Below the pieces are notes generated by a model. That model saw nothing but the letters and a program-made list of their open reading frames with translations, made no database searches and had not been told where the DNA came from. This document shows, piece after piece, positions 7,986-14,963 of a DNA stretch of 28,075 nt. The stretch is from Glaesserella sp041814905. GTDB taxonomy: Bacteria > Pseudomonadota > Gammaproteobacteria > Enterobacterales > Pasteurellaceae. The DNA lies in NCBI RefSeq assembly GCF_041814905.1, contig NZ_JBGXYA010000016.1, positions 1 through 28,075 of the forward strand, written 5' to 3'. Within the stretch, counting starts at the first letter, position 1. Each line of letters starts with the position of its first letter. Made by a program: the position numbers and the translations under genes.

Positions 7986-8390
7986 ATGGCACTGGATTAT
8001 TTAGCCTTATTTTTTCTGATCTTTGCAAGTATCGTCATTTTCTATGCGATCATTGCCATTCATGATATTCCCTACGAAATTGCGAAAAAACGTAATCATC
8101 CCCACCTTGAAGCCATTCATTATGCGGGTTGGGTTAGCCTTTTCACTTTACATGTTATTTGGCCTTTCTTGTGGATTTGGGCGACTTTATGGCATAAAGA
8201 AAACGGTTGGGGTAACGGTAATCATCAAAGGGATGCCGCGGCATTAGCGACATTAGGTGAAATATCAAAAACATTACCGGAACTTGAAAAACAGAATCAT
8301 CAACTGAGCGCGGAAGTAACCGAACTTCGTCAACAACTTGCTGATTTACAACAAAAACTGACCGCACTTGAGCAAAAAGGAGAGCAATAA
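7986..8390 (+). CDS. DUF3302 inner membrane protein (YiaW/YibI-like)
   Basis: 134 residues, function unknown. Two hydrophobic segments (about 5-25 and 48-68) flank a conserved loop with HDIPYEIAKKRNHPH and the aromatic run WPFLWIWATLWH, diagnostic of the DUF3302 family. The E. coli members are YiaW and YibI. The C-terminal part (about 85-132) is charged, Gln/Leu/Glu-rich and heptad-like, so a cytoplasmic or periplasmic coiled coil is likely. AAAGGAAAG precedes the ATG. The stop overlaps the start of the HlyD-type gene by one base (TAATG), implying translational coupling. The pairing with an HlyD-family gene is conserved in E. coli (yiaW-yiaV, yibI-yibH). I cannot say which of the two E. coli pairs is the closer relative. 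Confidence 0.85.
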   Translation: MALDYLALFFLIFASIVIFYAIIAIHDIPYEIAKKRNHPHLEAIHYAGWVSLFTLHVIWPFLWIWATLWHKENGWGNGNHQRDAAALATLGEISKTLPELEKQNHQLSAEVTELRQQLADLQQKLTALEQKGEQ

Positions 8391-9523
8391 TGGAATTGAT
8401 GATTTTAGTCATTTATGCCTCAATCTGTTGGGGAATTTTCAAATTTTTCAAAATTCCATTAAATAAATGGACGGTACCGACCGCATTTTTAGGCGGTGTC
8501 GTGTTGTTGGTTTCCATGTTGTTATTCATGAATTACAACCATCCGCATACCAAACTGGCAACGCAATATTATGTTTCTACGCCGATGATTCCGAATGTGC
8601 GCGGTAAAGTGATTGAAGTGAATCCGGTGAAACCGAATGAATTGGTGAAAAAAGGCGATGTGCTATTCCGTTTGGATCCGACATCTTATCAAGCCGAAGT
8701 GGATTTACGCAAAGCGCAACTAGCTGAAGCGGAGCAGAGTGTAAAAACGCTCGAATCGGAAGTGAAAGTGGCGAAAGCCAATGTGCAAGAGAGCCGTTTG
8801 ACTTTAACCCAACGTCAAAAAGAATTTGAACGTTATCGTCAATTGGTCGTCACCAATGCGGCAAGCCGTTCTGACTTGGATTTAAAAGAGCGTGAATATT
8901 TAGTGGCAAAAACGGCGTTAGAATCCGATCTCGCAGCATTAGAAAAAGCGGAGGGGCTTTATCATGCCAAGATTGATGGTGTAAATACGGCGGTTGCTCA
9001 AGCCAAAGCGCAACTTGAACAGGCGCAATTCGACTTGGATTCTACCATCGTGAGAGCGCCAGCCGATGGGTTTATTGCTCAAAATTTATTAAGAGAAGGG
9101 ATGAACGCCAGCATTTTACCCTTGCGTCCTGTGATGACTTTCACACATCAGCAAGACAAACAATTTGTTGCTGCCTTTAGACAAAACTCGCTGTTACGTT
9201 TAAATGTGGGGAATGAAGCGGAAATGGCGTTTCCGTCTATTCCGGGGAAAGTGTTTAAAGCGGAAGTTATCGGTATTTTGCCTGCCATTGGTGAACATGA
9301 ATTGCAAGCAAACGGCACGCTTTATACCAGTCGTTTTATCAATAACGAAGCAATGCCGTTAGTGGTCCTTAAATTGAAGGACGATTTATCCGAATACAAT
9401 TTACCTTACGGCACCACCGCAGAAGTAGCGGTTTATACCGAACATTTCCACCATTTAGCCATGATGCGTAAAATTTTATTGCGTATGAACAGTTGGAAAA
9501 ACTATTTGTATCTCGATCACTAA
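8390..9523 (+). CDS. HlyD-family membrane fusion protein (YiaV/YibH-like)
   Basis: 377 residues. Short N-terminal cytoplasmic part, one or two hydrophobic helices (about 3-19 and 30-50), then a periplasmic adaptor. A first half-lipoyl motif is around VRGKVIEVNPVKPNELVKKGDVLF (residues about 78-100). A long helical hairpin (about 105-205) is rich in Ala/Glu/Lys. The second half-lipoyl motif, DSTIVRAPADGFI, is near 217-230, followed by a beta-barrel. This is the layout of EmrA/HlyD adaptors that link inner-membrane pumps to an outer-membrane channel. No pump or TolC-type gene is adjacent; the only partner is the overlapping DUF3302 protein. Size equals E. coli YiaV/YibH (about 378). Substrate unknown. 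Confidence 0.87.
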   Translation: MELMILVIYASICWGIFKFFKIPLNKWTVPTAFLGGVVLLVSMLLFMNYNHPHTKLATQYYVSTPMIPNVRGKVIEVNPVKPNELVKKGDVLFRLDPTSYQAEVDLRKAQLAEAEQSVKTLESEVKVAKANVQESRLTLTQRQKEFERYRQLVVTNAASRSDLDLKEREYLVAKTALESDLAALEKAEGLYHAKIDGVNTAVAQAKAQLEQAQFDLDSTIVRAPADGFIAQNLLREGMNASILPLRPVMTFTHQQDKQFVAAFRQNSLLRLNVGNEAEMAFPSIPGKVFKAEVIGILPAIGEHELQANGTLYTSRFINNEAMPLVVLKLKDDLSEYNLPYGTTAEVAVYTEHFHHLAMMRKILLRMNSWKNYLYLDH

Positions 9524-9537
9524 TATTGATTTAGCTT

Positions 9538-9595
9538 ACAAGCGGTCAGATTCAACGAAGAATTTGCAAATTTCTCCATGAATCTAACCGCTTGT
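9538..9595. repeat. Inverted USS pair (dyad) after the HlyD-family gene
   Basis: ACAAGCGGT at 9538-9546 and ACCGCTTGT at 9587-9595, start to start 49 bp, with one TTTGCAAA centred at 9566.5, exactly the dyad midpoint. Arms extend with AGATT/AATCT-like complementarity, so the pair can also fold as an RNA hairpin. Confidence 0.85.
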
Positions 9596-9598
9596 ACC

Positions 9599-9624
9599 AA
9601 GGCAGGAACATTCCTGCCTTTTTT
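9599..9624 (+). terminator. Intrinsic terminator of the DUF3302/HlyD pair
   Basis: A 10-bp inverted repeat AAGGCAGGAA/TTCCTGCCTT (9599-9608 with 9611-9620) runs into TTTT. The 2-nt gap means the innermost pairs open to form the loop. It isolates the upstream pair from phoU. Confidence 0.85.
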
Positions 9625-9674
9625 GTCGGTGTCGATATCCGTTATTTTTTCTTCATTTTATCTATTTTTATTTA

Positions 9675-9708
9675 TTGTCATATTCCTGTAATAATTGTTT
9701 GCTAAATT
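9675..9708 (+). promoter_or_regulatory. Pho box and -10 of phoU
   Basis: Two 7-bp half-sites TTGTCAT (9675-9681) and CTGTAAT (9686-9692) are spaced by 4 bp, each 6/7 to the PhoB half-site CTGTCAT. A -10-like TAAATT (9703-9708) starts 11 bp after the box. There is no good -35, as expected for PhoB-activated promoters. Confidence 0.78.
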
Positions 9709-9734
9709 GCATTCTGTCTTATTAAGGAGTTTCT

Positions 9735-10433
9735 ATGGCTAAACATATCTCATCACATTTCAACCAAGAATTAGAAAGTGTCCGTACTGAAGTTATGCAA
9801 ATGGGCGGATTGGTTGAACAACAGCTCAGTATTATTCAACAATCATTAAACCAAGGCGATGCGGCCCATTTAATTGACGTGATTGACGGCGATAGTCACA
9901 TTAATGACTTTGAAGTTCGAATTGATGATCATTGCCAAACTATCATTGCCCGTCGCCAACCGGCTGCCGGGGATTTACGTTTTGTATTGGCGGTAACGCG
10001 CGTTATTGTGGATCTGGAACGTATCGGTGATGAGTTGAAGAAAATTGCAAAATATTTGAATGATTTATTGCAAAACAATCGGATTTCGGCAACCGGTTTA
10101 TACGATACCCACCGCTTAGTTGAAATGACCGAACAGATGTTGCGTCGAGCGTTGGATGCCTTCGCTCGTTTGGATGAAAGTGCCATATTGGAAATTGCAG
10201 AAAGTGATCGCAAACTTGATACCGATTACCGCAATCAATCACGTATTTTGATTAGTTACATGATTGAAGATCCGCGCAGTATCAGCACTTGGATTGATGT
10301 CATGATGATTAATAAAGCAATCGAACGTGTCGGTGATCATGCCAAAAATATCGCAGAACACGTGGTTTATCTTGTGCGTGGTATTGATATCCGCCATAAG
10401 CAGTTAGAGCAGTTAAAGCAAGATTTAGCGTAA
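9735..10433 (+). CDS. phoU: Phosphate signalling protein PhoU
   Basis: 232-residue cytoplasmic helical protein made of two three-helix bundles. It represses PhoR signalling when the Pst transporter reports sufficient phosphate. Each bundle carries the metal/phosphate-site signature E-R-x-G-D: ERIGD at 95-99 and ERVGD at 197-201. AAGGAG lies 6 bases before the ATG. In E. coli phoU is the last gene of pstSCAB-phoU; here it comes first and has its own Pho box. Another Pho box starts 10 bases after its stop. No terminator separates it from pstS, so readthrough into the pst genes is likely. Intact. Confidence 0.96.
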   Translation: MAKHISSHFNQELESVRTEVMQMGGLVEQQLSIIQQSLNQGDAAHLIDVIDGDSHINDFEVRIDDHCQTIIARRQPAAGDLRFVLAVTRVIVDLERIGDELKKIAKYLNDLLQNNRISATGLYDTHRLVEMTEQMLRRALDAFARLDESAILEIAESDRKLDTDYRNQSRILISYMIEDPRSISTWIDVMMINKAIERVGDHAKNIAEHVVYLVRGIDIRHKQLEQLKQDLA

Positions 10434-10443
10434 AAAATAAATT

Positions 10444-10477
10444 TTGTCATATTTCTGCAATATTCAGTTGTTATCTT
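10444..10477 (+). promoter_or_regulatory. Pho box and -10 of pstS
   Basis: Half-sites TTGTCAT (10444-10450) and CTGCAAT (10455-10461) with a 4-bp spacer, each 6/7 to consensus. TATCTT (10472-10477) is a -10 candidate starting 11 bp after the box, the same distance as at phoU. A small leader hairpin (TTGTCGT/ACGATAA, 10482-10498) follows before the Shine-Dalgarno. Confidence 0.8.
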
Positions 10478-10516
10478 AATGTTGTCGTATGACGATAACT
10501 CACATGGAGAGATAAA

Positions 10517-11554
10517 ATGAAATTCAACAAAGTCGCATTAACTTTAATCGCAGCGTTAACCGCCACTTCATTTGCCAAAGCAGAGAATGTTACCGGGGCG
10601 GGGGCTTCTTTTCCGCAACCTATTTATGTGCAATGGGCGCAAAGTTATCAGTCTGAAACCGGCAATCGAGTGAATTATCAATCGATTGGCTCTTCAGGTG
10701 GGGTCAAACAAATTATGTCGAAAACGGTGGACTTCGGTGCAACCGATTCACCGATGAAAGGTGAAGATTTAGCTAAAAATGATTTGGTGCAGTTTCCGAC
10801 AGTCATTGGCGGCGTGGTGCCGGTCGTTAATATTGATGGTGTTAAACCCGGAGAACTCAAACTGACCGGTGAATTATTAGCAGACATTTATTTGGGCAAA
10901 ATCACCCGTTGGAATGATGCGAAATTAGTTGCGATCAATCCTGACATTAAATTGCCGGATGCACCGATTACCACGGTTTTCCGTTCTGACGGTTCAGGTA
11001 CGACCTTTATTTTTACGACTTATTTAAGTCAAGTATCATCCAACTGGCAGCAACAAGTTGGGGCGGCAAATTCGGTCAAATGGGCGACCTCGGCAACCGG
11101 AGCCGCAGGTAAAGGGAATGAAGGCGTATCCATTTATGTTAATCGTGTGAAGAATTCTATCGGTTATGTGGAATATGCTTATGCGAAGCAGAATGCAATG
11201 TCGCACGTTCAGTTACAAAATAAAGCAGGTAAATTTGTTCAACCGTCACAACACAGCTTTGCTGCAGCGGCGAATATTGATTGGAAAAGTGTTGCCGGAT
11301 TTAGCGTATTATTAACCAACCAGCCGGCGGAAGATGCTTGGCCGCTTGCGGCGGCAACCTTTATTTTGGTGCCGAAAGTGGCGATAAAAGCCGAAAAAAC
11401 AGCAACGGTGCTCAATTTCTTTGATTGGGCTTACAGTAAAGGGAATGAACAAGCACAAAAATTAGATTATGTGCCGTTACCTGATAATGTTAAAGCGATG
11501 GTACGTGATGAGTGGAAACAAATAGCGGATCAAAGCGGTAAATCGCTCTATTAA
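10517..11554 (+). CDS. pstS: Periplasmic phosphate-binding protein PstS
   Basis: 345 residues, substrate-binding component of the high-affinity phosphate ABC importer. The signal peptide is at residues 1 to about 22 (basic MKFNK, hydrophobic core, AKA cleavage before ENVTGAGASFP). Conserved phosphate-site motifs are GAGASFPQP, SIGSSGGVKQI (SSGG loop), VDFGATDSPM, the DGSGTTFIF loop and KGNEGVSIYV. AlphaBeta fold with GYVEYAYAKQN as in E. coli PstS. GGAGAG precedes the ATG by 6 bases. Preceded by a Pho box and followed by a stable hairpin before pstC, which may let this periplasmic protein be made in excess over the membrane subunits (inference). Confidence 0.97.
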   Translation: MKFNKVALTLIAALTATSFAKAENVTGAGASFPQPIYVQWAQSYQSETGNRVNYQSIGSSGGVKQIMSKTVDFGATDSPMKGEDLAKNDLVQFPTVIGGVVPVVNIDGVKPGELKLTGELLADIYLGKITRWNDAKLVAINPDIKLPDAPITTVFRSDGSGTTFIFTTYLSQVSSNWQQQVGAANSVKWATSATGAAGKGNEGVSIYVNRVKNSIGYVEYAYAKQNAMSHVQLQNKAGKFVQPSQHSFAAAANIDWKSVAGFSVLLTNQPAEDAWPLAAATFILVPKVAIKAEKTATVLNFFDWAYSKGNEQAQKLDYVPLPDNVKAMVRDEWKQIADQSGKSLY

Positions 11555-11556
11555 TC

Positions 11557-11604
11557 CTTGTAAGTGGGCAGCAATGCCCACGATACAAGCGGTCGGATTT
11601 TTTT
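11557..11604 (+). promoter_or_regulatory. pstS-pstC intercistronic hairpin
   Basis: The inner stem GTGGGCA/TGCCCAC (11564-11570 with 11575-11581) is perfect and closed by a GCAA (GNRA) tetraloop. It is extended by CTTGTA/TACAAG (11557-11562 with 11584-11589) across a small internal loop. The outer right arm is part of the USS core. A seven-T run lies 8 bases further on (11598-11604), so partial termination or 3'-end protection of the pstS message is plausible. Confidence 0.65.
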
Positions 11605-11617
11605 AAAAATTTGCAAA
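11585..11617 (+). repeat. USS, full bipartite form, abutting the pstC start
   Basis: Core ACAAGCGGT at 11585-11593 and TTTGCAAA at 11610-11617, centred 28.5 bp from the first core base. The element ends one base before the pstC ATG and so occupies the region where a ribosome binding site would be expected. Confidence 0.85.
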
Positions 11618-11618
11618 T

Positions 11619-12569
11619 ATGAATAGACTTCAGCAACAACTTAGACGCCAAGCCATGTGGGATCAACTTTTTGTTCATACCACACGTTTTTTTGCGTTCT
11701 TGGTACTCATCAGTTTAAGTGGCATTTTATTGTCATTGGTGATGGGGGCATTACCGAGTATGCAACAGTTCGGTTTTGGCTTTTTCACTTCCAGTGAATG
11801 GGATACGGTACAAGGAGAATACGGTGCGTTGGCACCGATTTACGGTACCGTCGTTACATCGGTTATCGCTTTGCTGATTGCGGTACCGGTGAGTTTCGGC
11901 ATTGCGGTTTTCCTTACCGAACTTTGCCCGAATTTTTTACGTCGTCCATTGAGTATCGCCGTTGAACTCTTGGCGGGTATTCCGTCAATTATTTACGGTA
12001 TGTGGGGCTTATTCGTGTTTGCACCGATTTTCTCCGAAACGGTTCAACCGTTTATGATTGAGCATTTCGGCAATCTACCTGTGATCGGCGTGCTGTTTCA
12101 AGGCATTCCGATGGGTATCGGTTTATTTCCGGCAGGTTTGATTTTAGCGATCATGATTATTCCGTTTATCGCCTCGGTCATGCGCGATGTGTTTGAAGTC
12201 ACGCCGCCGATGTTGAAAGAATCCGCCTACGGTTTAGGTTGTACCCGCTGGGAAGTCATTCGCTATGTGGTATTGCCTTATACCAAAGCCGGTGTTATCG
12301 GAGGGATCATTTTAGGTTTAGGGCGTGCGCTGGGTGAAACCATGGCGGTCACCTTTATCATTGGTAATACCTTTAATATCAGTGCGAGCTTGAATAATTC
12401 GGGCGTGTCCATTACTTCCGCCTTAGCGAATGAATTTGCCGAAGCGGTCGATCCGCTCCACCTTTCTTCCTTGCTCTATCTTGGTCTTATTCTGTTTATC
12501 ATCACCTTTATTGTGCTCTGTATTTCAAAACTCCTGTTATTAAAAATGAGCCGAAAAGAGGGGCGTTAG
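11619..12569 (+). CDS. pstC: Phosphate ABC transporter permease PstC
   Basis: 316 residues, one of the two inner-membrane subunits of PstSCAB. Six hydrophobic segments are visible (first at about 24-48), with the family marker YGALVPIYGT-like sequence EYGALAPIYGTVVTS. The ABC-permease EAA-type loop is ESAYGLGCTRWEVIRYVVLP, continuing into GLGRALGETMAVTFI. Start chosen at 11619, the first in-frame ATG. It has no Shine-Dalgarno because the upstream bases are the AT-rich end of a USS. The next in-frame ATG (11655) has none either but is still before the first membrane segment, so it is a possible alternative. One base separates its stop from the pstA start. Confidence 0.95.
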   Translation: MNRLQQQLRRQAMWDQLFVHTTRFFAFLVLISLSGILLSLVMGALPSMQQFGFGFFTSSEWDTVQGEYGALAPIYGTVVTSVIALLIAVPVSFGIAVFLTELCPNFLRRPLSIAVELLAGIPSIIYGMWGLFVFAPIFSETVQPFMIEHFGNLPVIGVLFQGIPMGIGLFPAGLILAIMIIPFIASVMRDVFEVTPPMLKESAYGLGCTRWEVIRYVVLPYTKAGVIGGIILGLGRALGETMAVTFIIGNTFNISASLNNSGVSITSALANEFAEAVDPLHLSSLLYLGLILFIITFIVLCISKLLLLKMSRKEGR

Positions 12570-12570
12570 T

Positions 12571-13422
12571 ATGAAAAATATGATTAATAAAGGTTTATAT
12601 CGTCGCCGTAAATGGATGAATACGGTTGCATTAGGTCTAGCTTGGGTGATGATGGGATTCGGGTTGTTTTGGTTAGGTTGGATTTTTTATACTTTACTTG
12701 CCGAAGGAATCAGCGGTTTAGGCTTACATATTTTCCGTGTGGATACGTTACCTTCAGGTTCGGACGGCGGTTTACGTAATGCGATTTGGGGCAGCTTGTT
12801 GATTACCGTATTCGGCTTATTTATCGGCACGCCTATTGGTGTCTTAACCGGAATTTATCTCGCCGAATTTGGGCAACAAAGCAAAATGGCAACGGTTACT
12901 CGTTTTATGAACGACATTTTGTTATCCGCTCCGTCAATCGTGATTGGCTTATTCATTTATGGTATTGTAGTCGTTCAACAAGGGCATTTCTCCGGCTGGG
13001 CAGGATCGTTGGCACTTTCGTTACTGGTGATTCCCGTGGTGGTCAGAACGACCGAAAATATGTTGAAACTGGTACCAAACAGTTTGCGCGAAGCTGCTTA
13101 TGCACTTGGTACGCCGAAGTGGAAAATGGTCATGATGGTGTCGTTAAAAGCAGCGAAAACGGGGGTGTTAACCGGAATTTTGTTGGCATTTGCGCGTATT
13201 TCCGGAGAAACTGCTCCGCTATTATTTACTGCATTGAATAACCAATTTTTCAGTTCGGATATGAATCAGCCTATCGCAAACTTACCGAACGTGATTTATC
13301 AATTTGCAATGAGTCCTTATAAAGATTGGCAATCCTTAGCATGGTCAGGGGCATTATTAATTGCATTAACGGTACTCATCACCAATATTGCGGCTCGTAT
13401 TTTGGCACGTAAAAAGTATTAA
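12571..13422 (+). CDS. pstA: Phosphate ABC transporter permease PstA
   Basis: 283 residues, second inner-membrane subunit of the phosphate importer. N-terminal basic RRRKW before the first membrane helix, then five more hydrophobic segments. The cytoplasmic coupling loop EAAYALGTPKWKMVMMVSLK is followed by ARISGETAPLLFT, matching E. coli PstA. The pstC end supplies its ribosome binding site (AAGAGGGGCG a few bases before the ATG), so the two permeases are translationally coupled. pstB follows after 9 bases. Intact. Confidence 0.96.
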   Translation: MKNMINKGLYRRRKWMNTVALGLAWVMMGFGLFWLGWIFYTLLAEGISGLGLHIFRVDTLPSGSDGGLRNAIWGSLLITVFGLFIGTPIGVLTGIYLAEFGQQSKMATVTRFMNDILLSAPSIVIGLFIYGIVVVQQGHFSGWAGSLALSLLVIPVVVRTTENMLKLVPNSLREAAYALGTPKWKMVMMVSLKAAKTGVLTGILLAFARISGETAPLLFTALNNQFFSSDMNQPIANLPNVIYQFAMSPYKDWQSLAWSGALLIALTVLITNIAARILARKKY

Positions 13423-13431
13423 GGACCTTAC

Positions 13432-14187
13432 ATGAAGAGTAAAATATCAGTACAACAATTAAATTTTTATTACGGTCAATTCCATGCATTAAAAAATATT
13501 AATGTAGAGATCGCAGAAAAACAGGTCACCGCCTTTATCGGTCCTTCTGGTTGTGGTAAATCTACGCTACTGCGTACCTTTAACCGTATGTATGACCTCT
13601 ATTCAGGTATGCGTGCCGAAGGTGAAATTTTGTTAGATAACAAGAATATTTTAAACCGCGACGTGGATTTGAATCTGCTGCGTGCCAAAATCGGAATGGT
13701 GTTCCAAAAACCGACGCCGTTTCCGATGTCCATTTACGATAACGTCACCTTCGGGGTGAAATTGTATGAAAAGCTGAGTCGTAGTGAGTTGGATGACCGT
13801 GTTGAATGGGCATTACAAAAAGCGGCTTTATGGAATGAAGTTAAAGATATCCTGAAGCAATCCGGCAATTCGTTATCGGGTGGTCAACAACAACGCTTAT
13901 GTATTGCAAGAGCCATTGCCAGCCATCCGGAAGTACTTTTGTTGGATGAACCGACTTCAGCCTTAGACCCGATTTCAACTGCATACATCGAAGAGTTGAT
14001 TACCGAACTGAAAAAAGATTACACCATTGCGATTGTGACCCATAATATGCAACAAGCCGCGCGTGTTTCAGACTATACCGCCTATATGTATTTAGGCGAG
14101 CTGATTGAAATTGGCTCAACCAAGCAGATTTTCAACAAACCGAAATCTAAAGCAACGGAAGATTACATCACGGGTAAATTCGGTTAA
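13432..14187 (+). CDS. pstB: Phosphate ABC transporter ATPase PstB
   Basis: 251 residues, cytoplasmic ATPase that powers PstSCAB and, with PhoU, relays transporter status to PhoR. Walker A GPSGCGKST (37-45), Q-loop FQKPTPFPMSIYDNV (91-105, the phosphate-family PTPFPMS signature), ABC signature LSGGQQQR (148-155), Walker B VLLLDEP (168-174), and H-loop THN. AAGGA lies before the ATG. phoB follows after a 75-base gap containing an inverted USS pair and no clear terminator, so pst and phoBR may be cotranscribed. Confidence 0.97.
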   Translation: MKSKISVQQLNFYYGQFHALKNINVEIAEKQVTAFIGPSGCGKSTLLRTFNRMYDLYSGMRAEGEILLDNKNILNRDVDLNLLRAKIGMVFQKPTPFPMSIYDNVTFGVKLYEKLSRSELDDRVEWALQKAALWNEVKDILKQSGNSLSGGQQQRLCIARAIASHPEVLLLDEPTSALDPISTAYIEELITELKKDYTIAIVTHNMQQAARVSDYTAYMYLGELIEIGSTKQIFNKPKSKATEDYITGKFG

Positions 14188-14197
14188 ATAATGGCTA

Positions 14198-14244
14198 ACA
14201 AGCGGTATGAAATTGCAAATTTTTTACAAAAACAGACCGCTTGT
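14198..14244. repeat. Compact inverted USS pair between pstB and phoB
   Basis: ACAAGCGGT at 14198-14206 and ACCGCTTGT at 14236-14244, start to start 38 bp. Two partner elements are present rather than one: TTGCAAA centred at 14215.5 (28.5 bp from the outer base of the right core) and TTTACAAA-like centred at 14226.5 (28.5 bp from the left core). The 28.5-bp rule therefore holds for both, with the partners crossing over. Confidence 0.78.
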
Positions 14245-14262
14245 CACACGATTGGAGATGTT

Positions 14263-14955
14263 ATGAGCGAAACCACCATCTTAGTTGTTGAGGATGAACT
14301 TGCTATCACCACCTTAATTCAATTTACGTTAGAACAAGCCGGATTTAATGTCAAAACCGCAGAAAGTGCTGAAAAAGCCATGTCGCTCATTCAGCAAGAA
14401 TTACCTGATTTATTATTGTTAGATTGGATGTTGCCCGGGCTTTCGGGCGTTCAATTTACTCAACAACTGCGCACGGACAAACGCACTCAAGATTTACCGA
14501 TTATTTTACTGACGGCACGTTCGGAAGAGTTGGATAAAGAACAAGGGCTGAATTTCGGTGCTGATGATTACGTAACCAAACCGTTTTCACCGCGCGAATT
14601 GGTCGCACGAATCAAAGCGTTGCTTCGTCGCCACGCTCCGCATAAAACCAAACAACCCATTGAATTTCACGGGTTGGTGCTTGATCCGGATAATAAATCG
14701 GTCAATTATGCCGAAAAAACCATGACGCTCGGACCCGCAGAGTTTCGCTTATTGCATTTTTTTATGACTCATCCCGATAGACTTTATAGTCGTCAACAGT
14801 TATTAGATTTGGTCTGGGGCGATCATATTTTTGTAGAAGAGCGTACGGTGGACGTCCATATTCGTCGCTTACGCCAAAGTTTGGAGAGCGCGGGATTAGA
14901 AAAATGGGTACAAACCGTACGGGGATCCGGTTATCGATTCGGTAGTCATGTGTAG
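14263..14955 (+). CDS. phoB: Phosphate regulon response regulator PhoB
   Basis: 230 residues (E. coli 229). The receiver domain has an acidic pocket at E10/D11, phospho-acceptor D54 in LLLDWMLPG, the switch Thr in LLTARSEE and Lys in YVTKPFSP. The winged-helix OmpR-type DNA-binding domain is about 130-228 (ERTVDVHIRRLRQSL recognition helix). The start is the ATG at 14263 with GGAG 5 bases upstream, matching family N-termini (MSETTILVVEDE). The frame remains open upstream to 14191, but that stretch is the USS pair, so the longer form is very unlikely. It should bind the Pho boxes before phoU and pstS. phoR follows after 8 bases. Confidence 0.96.
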   Translation: MSETTILVVEDELAITTLIQFTLEQAGFNVKTAESAEKAMSLIQQELPDLLLLDWMLPGLSGVQFTQQLRTDKRTQDLPIILLTARSEELDKEQGLNFGADDYVTKPFSPRELVARIKALLRRHAPHKTKQPIEFHGLVLDPDNKSVNYAEKTMTLGPAEFRLLHFFMTHPDRLYSRQQLLDLVWGDHIFVEERTVDVHIRRLRQSLESAGLEKWVQTVRGSGYRFGSHV

Positions 14956-14963
14956 GAGTCGTT

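Noticed and set aside
7843..9595. Inverted repeats around the DUF3302/HlyD genes considered as ends of a mobile element
   Set aside because: The repeats are uptake sequences found throughout the window, with no transposase and no target duplication.
12786..13241. 151-codon open frame inside pstA
   Set aside because: Alternative-frame reading of a well-conserved permease gene; no start signal and no family resemblance.
14191..14262. N-terminal extension of phoB (24 extra residues)
   Set aside because: The extra codons are translated USS sequence with no homology to PhoB. The ATG at 14263 has a good Shine-Dalgarno and gives the family N-terminus.
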